A stretch of DNA of 64,000 nt from Mytilus galloprovincialis (Eukaryota > Mollusca > Bivalvia > Mytilida > Mytilidae): positions 57,098,872 to 57,162,871 of the forward strand of contig NC_134844.1 in NCBI RefSeq assembly GCF_965363235.1, read 5' to 3'. Positions 46,393 to 57,639 of the stretch are shown piece by piece. The translations under genes and the position numbers were made by a program. The notes below the pieces were generated by a model. It made no database searches, had not been told where the DNA came from, and worked only from the letters and a program-made list of their open reading frames with translations. Numbering within the stretch: the first letter of the stretch is position 1; each line of letters starts with the position of its first letter.

Positions 46393-46921
46393 TGCAAAAA
46401 AAAAAAAGATATATCTTAAAACATAGCAACACTTTCAATGAATTACTGTAGTCCATGTAATTGCTGGAAACTAAGTTATGACATGATAACGAGCATGTTC
46501 AGTTGTTTGATCTGTCATGTTCAAAGGTGGGCAATTGAAACAAGCATGTCTTATTGATGAACAAACAAGCTTTAAATTACAGATGGATATAATTGCTGAT
46601 TACTTAAACGAAAATGTAGTAAGTTTGCTGCAATTAAAAAAGCATTAGTTTAAGGACTACGCACTTCTTGTCTATTCTACTGACACTTAAACACTGGAAT
46701 ATCCAAGGACATATGAAGTCTAACATAAAGATTAAATTGATTTTCGTATATTTTCAAATAGGCGTTTTTTCCAAATATTGTTTTCATTGAATACTGTATC
46801 ATACTTTATGTCAAATACTGTGAAAATGTACACGTTTTACTTTCAATATCCCCTAAGTAATAGTCTAGTTATCCCTCGTGTGTTATATGGTTCTATTTCA
46901 TTAGTCTAGTTAAAAACAAAC

Positions 46922-47000
46922 TCATTACAGATACCAGAATTGACATTTTGTTTTTGTGCCAGACGTGCGTTTCGTCTTCAAACGTGGCGCTCGAATAACA
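46922..47000 (+). repeat. Dispersed repeat fragment, family C
   Basis: Contains CAGACGTGCGTTTCGTCTTC and GGCGCTCG. Confidence 0.65.
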
Positions 47001-47169
47001 AGATTTAAAAAGGCAAATAATGTTCGATGTTAAACATGTTAAAGAGGATTAATATTAAGTACAGTTTTGTAATTTGTGGTTTACAAAAGACGTTAGTCGG
47101 AATTCTTACTCAAACATTTGTTTATAAATGTACGCATTAATCGTAGGAATCACCCGACAATACCATTTA

Positions 47170-47395
47170 GGGAATGACTGTAATATATAAAGTGTGCACC
47201 ACATGTTTTATGTATTTTCGAATTCCATTCTAAACCGGATGAGCTGATACACAAAACGACGTCAGCCAATCAGAAGACGCGTTACATCCAAAATTGAATC
47301 ATGTAACGAACAGATATCACGACATGTCATTGCTACGTCTGAATCTTGTCGCAAAATAAAAAAAAATCAAATAGCAGGCTCAGCTTGAACACTCA
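47170..47395 (-). repeat. Inverted relative of the 41390-41745 segment
   Basis: Minus-strand words TTGGATGTAACG, GTCTTCTGATT and CATGTGGTGCACACT match 41390-41745. Confidence 0.6.
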
Positions 47396-47859
47396 TTACT
47401 AATGATAAAACTAGATTTTATTAATATGCACCGCAATCACCAATATAATGCAATACAATCTCAATTTAGAGGTTAGATATTTTCTCTTTGCTTAGAAGAA
47501 TGTCATAATATATCTTGCCTATCAATATTGATACAAACAATATGTGAGATTGCTCCTAAATATAGATGTTCTGCCTACATTGGCGACGCCTAATAATTGT
47601 TTCGCTATGCTTTTATTAAATTATACTTGTTTTACGTAATTGAGTTTATTGTTTGTTTCATTTTATTTGTTTAAAAATAATGCGTATTTAAAGCCACAGT
47701 CAATAATCAATTATTTGTTACGTTCACTAAAGAACATAATTTTATCATAGATACATGGTAAGGTCGTTTTATCGTCAAAGTCCTAACTAACTTTTTAACA
47801 TGTTTACAAAAGAGTAAAGGCTTTATAACGCATTTAGAAATGGAGCAGTATCTGCTTAC

Positions 47860-48015
47860 CCTTCCGGAGCACATTTTGCGGGGTTTGTGTTGCTCTGTCT
47901 TTGTTTTTTTGTGAGTTCTGTTTTGTGTTCCTTTTTGTATGGCCATGGCGTTGTAGTTGTATTTTTCACTTATGAGTTTGAATGTCTCTTTGGCATCTTT
48001 CGTCTCTTTTTACCT
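47860..48015 (+). repeat. Dispersed repeat, family D
   Basis: CCTTCCGGAGCACATTTTGC, GCCATGGCGTTGTAGTTG, TATGAGTTTGAATGTCTCTT and GGCATCTTTCGTC. Confidence 0.75.
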
Positions 48016-48479
48016 CATTTTTTCATATACTACATGTATAATATCTAACTGATTTCGATGTTTGTCCCTGATAGAGTTCCGAATAAGAAGCCATTGTTTT
48101 GTTAATGACAGAAACTAAAATATGCTAACTTTAAGGACAAGCGAAACATTAGTTTTTCATATGTACAAATGAATTGTTATTTGTCTGTCTGTGGACGGTG
48201 ATATAACTCGGATCTGACCTTTCTGTGTGTGTATTTTCTAAGGAGTTCACTATACTAATATCTATAATTTCTAAAGTCATTTAACTAACCTATGTCAATC
48301 CCAAAACGTACCTATTTCAAATGGCAACACTCCCGTTTTCGGTTTTGAATATAAAAAGACTACCTTAAAAGTTCATGAAAGCTGATATATCGTAGTGTTT
48401 TTTATTATCTTTTTATCACACAAATGAAGAATTTGTATATAATGGTAACTGGATAAATCGCATAGCAGAATACACATGC
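48016..48479. other. Unassigned stretch
   Basis: AT-rich; nothing recognised. Confidence 0.45.
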
Positions 48480-48484
48480 TTTTA

Positions 48485-50877
48485 CACGGCCGACACTCGG
48501 CTAACCGAGAGATTGGTCGGTTAATCTATATTGAGTATGCGGCTATATGGGAGATTGGTCTGTTAATTGGGTTGGTTATACGTCTGTTAAGAGTAAAACG
48601 CACAATTTAATGTTAAACTCTATTAAATATACAGATTTTTGGCATATTATAAGAACCAAATCAAAAAAAGAAAAGTGTCTGACAAAATGATATCTATCAT
48701 AGAACCTTTTCCACTTGTAAAATCATTTCATAGTCTACGCACTTTTCAGTAAAATTAAAAGGTGTCGCGCAAGTATGTAGTATTTATGCTTATACGCATA
48801 GCAATTTTTTTAATAAAAGTCGAAACAAACAATTTTAGCTATCATTTAAAGGACACAAAATAGTACTTTGGTTTTAAAAAATAAATTTACATTGGTAAAT
48901 ATTTCATAATTGTAATATAACGTGAATATTACCACGGTTTAGTGAAAATTATGGGAATAAAGTCTATTAATGGGTTGGACAATTGAAATTGTGTCAGTTA
49001 AGAGTTATTTAGCCATAGTTATTTTTACTACCTTTATATTTTCCCATAGAAAAAGTTAAGAATGAGATGTTCCTGAGTAAAAAAAAAAAATATAATACGG
49101 TGCAACACTATCCTACGGAAGCGAATTAGCGATTTTACTAGTTATAGCATTTTTATTTTGACTTTCTTTGCATTTTATTGAAGGGTGTGTCACTTCAATA
49201 TAGCGTGAAATGGATTGGCCGCTGGAATATGCATGAATTTATTATTAACGTTTTCAATCAGCCTCAATTTATGTGTCTGTTCAAAGTAGCACGTTCTCAA
49301 ATCTGACTGAAAGTGTCTTTCTAATACAACACAGGGTACCGGTAAAATAAATATAAACTGTACATCTGCCGAGAATGATTTAACGTTGTACCGGTAAAAT
49401 AAATATAAACTGTACATCTGTCCAGTGCATATAACGTGTTGTCATTCTCATATGCACATGATAGTTGTCACTGGACGTTAAATCCTAATTCGTATGCATC
49501 ATCCAATTGGTTCTTTATTTCTATCACCTAATCATATGTTGTTTACAAATTATTCTTAAGAAGTAAATGAAAAGAAGCGAATACAGCTACATTTGGTCAT
49601 CTTAAGTTTTAATACATTTTATTCCGTTTAGTTCCTTTCTTCATAAGTGTAGAGGAGAACGGCAGTTGTCCGCATGTAAACTTCTAGCATTTGTCACCAA
49701 TATGAGTACATCGCAATCCGTTTCTTTTTTAACACCCAGGGGTGTTTCATGTCTGTATTCTTAAACAATTATTATTTTTTCTCTCTTTTTTAGCAATGCA
49801 TCACTCTGTACTGTCCTTATCTATTATTCCATATTCTGCTACTCCATCCAGATTATCGTGTTTACCATGAGGGTTCGGATTGGGGGTGTTGTTTATTTCT
49901 GTATTCTTTAAATTGTTATGTCATGTTTCTTCCGTGCCTTTTTTTCCTTTTACCTTTTATTTATCTTACTCATTATTCTTTCTCTATTCCATATTTTTTT
50001 AGCATCCCAATATAATTTACTTACTGAGGTTTAGTTACATTACGACGTTTATCTCTGATTTATATACTGGTTACCAATGTAGATGACAAGTTGGTGTCAT
50101 TCATGACAATTAAACAGAATCCACATGAAATATGCGACCATTCTTGGATGAAATTAACATTACTTTAATATTACACTTTTTGAAACCGTTTTTATCAATT
50201 TTCAATTTCTATTGTTTAAATTGTTCATTGTTCATGTGTTGTTTCCGTATACTTTAGCCGCTCGTCTTGAGCCTACCCATTTGATCCGATAACACCCCAT
50301 ATAGCAATAAAATTATACTTTTATTGCCATTCATAACTCTTAACAGACCAATTAACAGACCGGGTTTTATACATCCGACCCATTAACAGACCAGGTTTTA
50401 AATAAAGATTGATTTATGTCACCAAAAAACAGATTTTCGTGAAGATTTTTCACACAATGATTTCAGTATGGATAACAAACATAATGCCCGTCTTTTTTCG
50501 ATGTTCAAAATATTGCATGCACGTAAATTCAACCAACGTGTCATTTTGTGTACAGTTTGTGTGTGTAAAATGTGTATCAATTTATTGATGAGTGACCCGC
50601 CTTTTCATTATATAGATCGTACATTGAAGCTAGAAAAATAATAATTACACCACTGGATTCAGTACATTGAATTGTTTTGTTAGACATGAATATTTTTTAT
50701 GATAAAAATATATTTAAAAAGTTATACAATGAAACATGCTGAACTTTCAATGATTTTCTCGATAACACTTGATTACCAGACTTTAGCCAACCCGATTAAC
50801 AGACCAACCTCCGATATAGCCGCATACTCAATATAGATTAACCGACCAAACTCTCGGTTAGCCGAGTGTCGGCCGTG
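48485..50877. mobile_element. 2.39 kb DNA transposon with ~100 bp inverted termini, TTTTA duplication
   Basis: The termini begin CACGGCCGACACTCGG and stay inverted copies of each other for about 100 bp (48485-48585 and 50777-50877), with roughly one mismatch per 12-15 bases. TTTTA occurs directly outside both ends (48480-48484 and 50878-50882), a 5 bp target duplication. Internal words TTAACAGACC or GGTCTGTTAA recur near both ends (50340-50395 and 48558-48590). No transposase frame is seen. A 5 bp duplication and a CAC start would fit Transib-type elements, but the assignment is weak. Confidence 0.8.
49328..49420. repeat. 56 bp direct duplication
   Basis: GTACCGGTAAAATAAATATA and ACTGTACATCTG occur twice in a row, about 56 bases apart, inside the 2.39 kb element. 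Confidence 0.85.
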
Positions 50878-51587
50878 TTTTATCTGATGTTACTTTGAGT
50901 TGAATTCAAAGACTGAAAGGACACGATGGTGTATTTGCACGTTTTTAATGTATTATATATATATACATCTTGCATGTAAAAATCTTGCTAACATTTAAAT
51001 AGATTTCGAGAACCCCATAGGAATTTATTTTCCATAATTTGTATGTGTTTGGTGAGTTTAACATGTGCCACAGATGTCTTCTTTTACACACTTCTCATCA
51101 GTAATGCTTGAATCAAAGAGTTAGAAGATGCAGAAAGCAGGTGCATGACCACCTTTAATTACGATAGGTGTAAAGTAAACACACAAGAGACAGCTGTACC
51201 TGTCAAACTTTGCTCCTCTTTAAAATGAACATAATTTATTTAAAAAAATGTATCGCTCCATTTAGAATTATGAAAAGGCATCATTAAATTCCTTGCATCT
51301 GTTGATTTTAAATATGCTATATTGATTTGACGTCATCGCATTATACTAATGATTGAATTTACTGCAGTTTCCATGTACTTGATTTTAAATGCACTATTTT
51401 ACAATTCCTGTGAATTATATGAAACTAGAAACATCCTAGAACTAGGAAGGTATATATACAATGTACGTGTATTAACAGTTTTCATATTTAAATGAATGGA
51501 GAATTTGAATGAGAAAGGTACATATGCTAGATATACTAAAATTACACGAGATGTATCGAGATGATTAAAGTTGCTTAATTTTTCCCT

Positions 51588-52065
51588 AGCAATATCTATG
51601 AACGTTTCGGCAATAAAGTTTATCGACGGGTTGATATTCCCAGGGGCACCAATTGTGCTCCTTTGCAGCCGACTTATTCTATTTCTTGTGTTGATACAGT
51701 TATAAATTACAGTTTGTGACCAATCTTAGTAAAGACTCAACTAAATTGCATTCAAAAGATGGATTCAACAACGCTAACCTGTATCTTGATTATATCTTTT
51801 CGTTAAATAATATAGAAGTTTCAAAATATGCTGCCGACATTTACAAAAAGGAACTAACTTTAATTCAATCAAATAAAAACGGCAATAACTGCCTTTTCAT
51901 CGATTTGGATAATTCATTTAGTCATTAAAAGCTCTACAGTAAGGTTTACGACAAAAGGGACGATTTTTCGTTCCTAATTGTTCATTTACCTATATGGACG
52001 GTGATTTTCCTTTGGTACTACCCAACAGTATGTATATATCACAACTCATTCTCTATGCCCGTGTC
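51588..52065 (+). pseudogene. Dead reverse-transcriptase fragment
   Basis: Three pieces in order match a retroelement reverse transcriptase. 51588-51710 has IPRGTNCAPL, as in the IPMGTNCAPL motif. 51716-51960 has LYLDYIFSLNN at the catalytic YxDD position and then VYDKRDDF. 52027-52065 has MYISQLILYARV. Two frameshifts and an in-frame TAA (51926-51928) break it, and the second catalytic aspartate is replaced by tyrosine (YLDY). It is inactive. Whether it came from a Penelope-like or another non-LTR element cannot be told from this fragment. Confidence 0.8.
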
Positions 52066-53560
52066 TTTTTTTTAACGCTTTGATTAAATGAACAAAATCT
52101 ATGTATTAATGGTACATGTAAGTCACTGATTTCATTTCCAAAAATTACTTAAACCTTTACTAAATTCTTCCATATATATAAAGCTTTATCACTTTGTGTA
52201 TGAATATATATATAAGGTATAAAACCACTAATCCATAGCCTCATTGCTTAATATGTTTAGTTCTGCAATTTCAAGCATTAATGGCTACATTTTGTGTACT
52301 TTGTTTTAAGTTCAAATAAAATGGCAGTTAGTTCCTGTCAAAACTAGACCCTAACCGGACTTATGCTGACAAAAACAACATAATTACCTTAATTTACATA
52401 TTACAGCGTTCTAATTCCTGGAAGTTAGATACTACAAAAACAGGTACTTCTGATTTGAACAACAGGGCAAATGTGCCCTACTATTAAAATAATTGTATAT
52501 ACTTTTTTATTATTCAAAAGAATCTCTCAACAAGGGTTCTACAGTGATTCCAAGTCCCTAAGGTTTCATTTGATACCAAACACTACCCTATTATTTCACA
52601 TATCGACAAAGATTCAGTTTTTCGTAGAAAGTTTGGAGCTATGTATAAAATATGTACTATTTTCTTGCAGGTTCTTTCCGACCGGGTCCGAAATAGTGGT
52701 TCTGTACCATAAGAAATATTAGATATGAACACAGTAAGAAATGCAAGTGATGCAAGTAAGAAAACAAAATTGTTAACGCATCTGCTGCAGTCTTTTTGTT
52801 GGGTGGATGTATAAGTACCATTTTGATGGTTATTTTTTAAGATGCAGGTCCATATTTTTTTTATGAGTACGGATGAACCTGACCAGTTGTTAATTTGATA
52901 GGTATAAAGATAAATCATTACGTCGTCCCTCTCCCTTTAGATTTTGTAATGAATCGTAGTTTGTTCATGAAAAAAAAGGTAGATACATTTGTAATATACT
53001 TACAAATGGGTCTTCACTACAGCGAGAAAATTTCCTTTGTATCCGTCATTTGAGTTCTAGTGGATATATGTCGCATTGTCAATCCTACTATATCTACCCT
53101 TTTTAATGCATTGTACTATATAAACGACAAAATGACAAAAAACAAGTTTCATAGTAAAATTAAAACATTACTTAAGATTGTGTAAACTCCAACACACGGG
53201 GTTAGTAATAATACAATTAAGTGAATGATTATAATAAGGCTGCATTTTATTGAAGATCAGTCTATATATTTGTATCAAAATCACTCTAAGGGCATGGAAA
53301 GCAGACAGAGACTCATTAAGAACTATAATTGACCACAAATATTCCTGAATAGTTACCGAAGGCACTACATTATGATGCATACCTTGCATACATGTTTACT
53401 ATAATAGTTGGTGTTTATCATACCATACATGCCCACACAAGCATTTTTCTCCAAGTTGCATTGTATTTAATAAAGTTATTCGAAAATAATACCTTAACTA
53501 TTAAACGACAGTTAGCATCATAAGTCACAATCAAGCAGTGTTGTATGTTATCTAACACTG
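52066..53560. other. Unassigned stretch
   Basis: AT-rich. A 111-codon minus-strand frame (52583-52918) has no recognisable domain and no splice support. A partial MITE-end word (CCCTAACCGGAC, 52350) is present. Confidence 0.4.
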
Positions 53561-53561
53561 T

Positions 53562-54262
53562 GCGGGACAAATTTGCCATTCCGGTATCGGCAAATCTGAC
53601 TTTGTCGGTTTACAAGATATCAAAAAAAAAATTTGCCCAGTGATAGATTATTGAAAAATTAAAAAAATGCCATATGTCCCAACTTGTCACTGTTGTCACT
53701 CTTGTCACTGCAGCTGATTAAAAGTACATTTCCCATGGGAAATTTGATAATTCCCATGGGAATATTAGAATTTCCCATGGGAACATTGGAAGTTCCCATG
53801 GGAAAAATTACTGTTCCCATGGGAAGTTTAGAGTTCCCATAGGAACTTTAAAGTTCCCATGGGAAAAGATGAATACAAAAAGTTCCCATGGGAATTAATT
53901 CTTCCCATGGGAACAAATTTTCTTCCCATGGGAACAAATCTTCTTCCCATGGGAACAATTTTTCTTCCCATGGGAACAATTTTTCTTCCCATGGGAACAA
54001 TTTTTTTTCACATAGGAACAATTTTTCTTCCCATGGGAACATACTTTATTACAATACAAACATTATTTTCCATTTGAATTTTTTTCTTCAGAAAAATTAC
54101 AATTTGTTGCAAATACTGGATATATGAGAATAAAAGAGAATATACTTCTGCCTTAGCTGGATGGAAAGCTGTAGGGCATAACACATTTTTGGAACCTTGT
54201 AAAACATCTCAGAAAAGCAGATTTGTCTCCGGGACAAGTTTGCAATTCCGCTGAGTGCAAAA
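53562..54262. repeat. Direct repeat pair flanking palindrome array D
   Basis: CGGGACAAATTTGCCATTCC (about 53563) and CGGGACAAGTTTGCAATTCC (about 54231) are direct copies on either side of the CCCATGGG array. Confidence 0.7.
53729..54040. repeat. Palindrome array D (TTCCCATGGGAA)
   Basis: Fifteen words in 312 bases, thirteen with an exact CCCATGGG core. The other two read CCCATAGG (about 53834) and CACATAGG (about 54009). In the left half the spacers vary. In the right half they settle to a polar AACAATTTTTCTT with a 22 bp period. Overlapping open frames that spell repeated FLPMGT or FSSHGNN are products of the repeat, not a protein. Confidence 0.93.
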
Positions 54263-54390
54263 GTTGTTCACCTTAATTTTTGGAGTTAAGTCAAAATGAA
54301 GTTGATAACTTGGTTGGTATTGGTTCCCTGATATTTGTCCTAAAATTGTTTGGCTCTAGCACCACTGTTAAAAAAGTTATGCCCCTTTTT

Positions 54391-54610
54391 TCAACAATTT
54401 CCTTAGAGGAATAGTTGTTTTCCTCAAGGGAAATCAAATTTCCCTAAAAGAAAAAGATTTTTCCTCAAAGGGAAATTGTTTTTTCCTCAAGGGAAATTGT
54501 TTTTTCAAGGGAAAAAGATTTCCTTCAAGACAACAAATTTCCTCTAATGAAATCATTGTTCTTCAAATTTCCTCTAAAGAAATTTCTGAACATCAAATTT
54601 CCCTTATTTG
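54391..54610. repeat. Palindrome array E (TTTCC..GGAAA)
   Basis: About ten imperfect palindromes of the type TTTCCTCAAGGGAAAT, with drifting versions TTTCCTCTAAAGAAAT, begin 350 bases after array D. The words are unrelated to those of array D apart from the TTTCC/GGAAA arms. Confidence 0.8.
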
Positions 54611-55659
54611 TTCTTGTTAAACATTTCTTCGCTATACCATGTATACAAACAGTATGAATATAATTATTACAAGACTGTATAGTTGATGCAAATGATATTC
54701 AAAACTTTCATAAATGTTTGACTCAACATTTTAATGACATTGAAAATTGATAAAGTCTGACTGTTTAGATCTAGGTATTGTTCATACTTTTTATAAAATT
54801 TAACTATGATTTATAAAAAAAATTTGTAGCAAATGATTCTGTTTTCTTTGTAATTGTTTCAATGCAATACATTAATAAGCAACCAATTTGAATGTCATAC
54901 CATTTGTGGTGTTCTAAAGAATTTGTTTATATATTTGCAGATTAAATAATAAAATATACACTTTTCGTGTTATTTTAAATTAAAATTTTCTTCTGTTTCA
55001 GCTTGTGTACAGTTTTCAATCCACTACGTAAGAATTCAGTGAATACATTATTCCATTCACTTTATAACATTTTCCTTCAATTCTAAGAGAAAACATTTTT
55101 GCAAATTGTTCTTCAATGATCTTCTTCCGTATATTTGATATGAGGGAGCGATATAAATGAGTGGATAAAACTGGTGTTCCTTTGTTCTGCATTCTCCTTT
55201 CTTTCGAATAATATATATAATATGTTGTTGCTTTTATGCAATAGTGTTTTTGTGTATCTATGATAGAACTCCATTTTGTTTATTGGCATTATCATGTGAT
55301 AATGATGAAATTTCCTGTTTCTTTTTTGCAGGAAAGCACACATTCCAGTTCAAATTAATCCAATTATGCACTTTGTAAATAAATTTCAACTTTAAGTTTC
55401 CTCTTCAGTAATGACCTATTGATCATGAAAACCAAGATGTCTGATCACCTATAAATACACAAAATAAACAAATAAAATGTTATAAATGGAGAGAGAAACA
55501 GCAATAAATGTTTTTCATATGTATCTTTCTTTATTAAAATTCATTAAGTCAACTTGAACCTTGCGAAAAATAATTAGCTGTGATGTAAGACTAGAAAGTA
55601 TAAAACGCAAAATAAAGTAGTCGCGAAAAATTAGTTGATTTACATTAGTCCAGTCTGTG
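54611..55659. other. Unassigned stretch
   Basis: AT-rich; nothing recognised. Confidence 0.45.
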
Positions 55660-55985
55660 TTTGCAGGAAATTTACATCATAGGTTGCCATATTCCTATTG
55701 TGCCTGTCCAAAGTTCAGAGCCTGTAGTTTTTGTAAGTTTAGTCTGACACTAAAATTTAGTGGTTGTTGTTGTTGTTGTTTCATACCGGTTATATTTATT
55801 TTTTGTAATTTATTTTGTAATAAACTAGGCAATTAGTTTTACAGTTTGGACATGTTGGATTGTTTCAATTTTTCATCTTTGGGTCTTTTATAGCTGCCTT
55901 CTTTGACTATAGGGTATGGATTTTCTCATTATTGAAGGTCGTCACAGGCCTACAATTGCTTTCTTAAAGCCATGATAGTTTTCAT
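55660..55985 (-). repeat. Diverged dispersed repeat (family B type, inverted)
   Basis: CCTGTCCAAAGTTCAGAGCC, (TTG)n at 55763, TTTTATAGCTGCC, GACTATAGGGTATGGATTTT and ATTGAAGGTCGTCACAGG resemble inverted family B. Confidence 0.55.
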
Positions 55986-56344
55986 ATTTAATATACCACA
56001 TCTTTTAATTTTTATAGTAATCATGATTATCATCTTTCAAGTTCAACAACTTTAAAAAATAAATAAAAGTGGCCTTACCATTTAGGTTTAGTTTGCTTCT
56101 GCAAATTTTAAATTGCCTATCATTTCTGCTGTTTATAATTTCTCTGTATCTTCTATAGTTCTTGTCCTATACATAAAAGAGTAAAAGTTATTATTGAATG
56201 GCATCTTGCATCAATATTTTTTTTTGCTGTTTAATGTACATGATGTATATTAATGTGTGTTTAATAAGAGTGCACACGCTGAAATGTCTCGCCTTCTTTT
56301 ACTAATCATTGATAATATGTTGATAGTCCTAAGTATAAAGCTTT

Positions 56345-56870
56345 ATCACAACTGTCACATAAACTTAACATTAACCAAGATAAATAAATAAAGACTAATG
56401 AACCATGAGAATGAGGTCAATGTCAGATGAACCATGCCAGGCAGACATATACAGCTAACAAGGCTTCAATGCAACAATTATAGTTGACCTATTACTTATA
56501 GTTTAAGAAAAATAGACCAAATCACAAAAACACTGATCAATGAACCGTGAAAATGAGATCAAGGTCAAATAAAACCTGTGTCACTGACATATAGATCAAA
56601 AAATATTTCTATACACCAAATACAGTTGACCTATGGCTTATAGTATTTAATAGATAAAGACCAAAACTCAAAAACTTAATTTTGACCACTGAACCATGAA
56701 AATGAGGTCAAGGTCAGATGACATCATCCCACTAGACATGTACACCTTACAATCATTTCATACAACAAATATAGTAGACCTATTGCATAAAGTATGAGAA
56801 AAACAGACCAAAACACAAAAACTTAACTATAACCACTGAACCATGAAAATTGTCATAAATAGCATAGACA
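56345..56870. repeat. ~147 bp tandem repeat, about 3.5 copies
   Basis: The landmark TGAACCATGAGAATGAGGTC (or a close variant) recurs near 56398, 56539, 56690 and 56836. The units are diverged. This is a widespread molluscan repeat type. Confidence 0.85.
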
Positions 56871-57234
56871 CCTCTTAGTTTTGAGAACAACATGCGTTAA
56901 TTGTGCAAGTATAATCATTGATAAATCATGCACAAGATTGACTTTTTTTTAAAAAGCCTATATATTGAAATTTTCTGAAAATATTGCATGCATTTATTAA
57001 TATGACCAATTTTAAGAAATGCGCAAAGATGTGAGATGATTTATATAATTGTAATTTCAGGAATTTACAGTAAAGGCTTTCATCCCCACTGCATTTTGCA
57101 CTTTTCCCACGTCAGGAGCCAGAAGTTATGGCCTTTGTGACCTTTGTATGATTTTTATTTTAGTTTCTTTTTTAATATCAAAGAGTTTAATATGACATCC
57201 ATTATCACTCAACTAGTATACATTTTTGTTTAAT

Positions 57235-57350
57235 GGCAAGCTAAAGCATGCCTCACAGGCAGGGATCCAGGAGGGTCTGAGGGTTGGACATGTTGGAACC
57301 CCCCTTTCTACATTGTTCTTTATTGGACGATCAATGCATTTGAATTTTAA
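57235..57350 (+). repeat. Dispersed C-tract repeat fragment
   Basis: GCAGGGATCCAGGAGGGTCT, GGTTGGACATGTTGGAACCC and GACGATCAATGCATTTGAAT. Inverted relative at 43513-43605. Confidence 0.6.
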
Positions 57351-57389
57351 AATTAACACCATTCGAACGTAAATATATTTCAAAATTAA

Positions 57390-57611
57390 GATGCTGCAAT
57401 GTACAATCCCAGTAGAGCTGGGAAGATGGTATAAGTCATTCCAAAAGAAGAAAGGACATGCAATCTGTGTTTAACTGCAATTGGCAATGAATTCCATTAT
57501 TTATTTGAATGCAATTCTTTATTAGTTAAAAAATATCAGAAATCAGCATATTCCAGAGTACTATGTGAAATATCAGAATTAAGCAAAAATGAAAGGACTA
57601 ACTGTCATTGA
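57390..57611 (+). pseudogene. LINE tail with CCHC cluster (frameshifted)
   Basis: 57390-57440 reads TIPVELGRWYKS. After a frameshift, 57442-57611 reads ERTCNLCLTAIGNEFHYLFE and then C, on to a TGA stop. The C-x2-C...H-x4-C cluster after a GRW motif is typical of the C-terminus of non-LTR retrotransposon reverse transcriptases. The minus-strand fragment at 62966-63555 carries the same motif order, so both belong to one lineage. It is heavily 5'-truncated and inactive. Confidence 0.8.
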
Positions 57612-57639
57612 CAAATATTAACTTATTATTTAAAAATTT

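Noticed and set aside
52583..52918. 111-codon minus-strand gene
   Set aside because: No domain, signal or splice support; composition resembles noncoding AT-rich DNA.
53729..54040. CRISPR array
   Set aside because: The repeat is only 12 bp and palindromic, spacers are short and AT-rich or repeated, and the DNA is clearly animal nuclear.
53848..54127. Overlapping frames encoding repeated FLPMGT or FSSHGNN as a repeat protein
   Set aside because: Three frames on two strands are open at once because the CCCATGGG repeat lacks stop codons. No start context, domain or splice signal is present.
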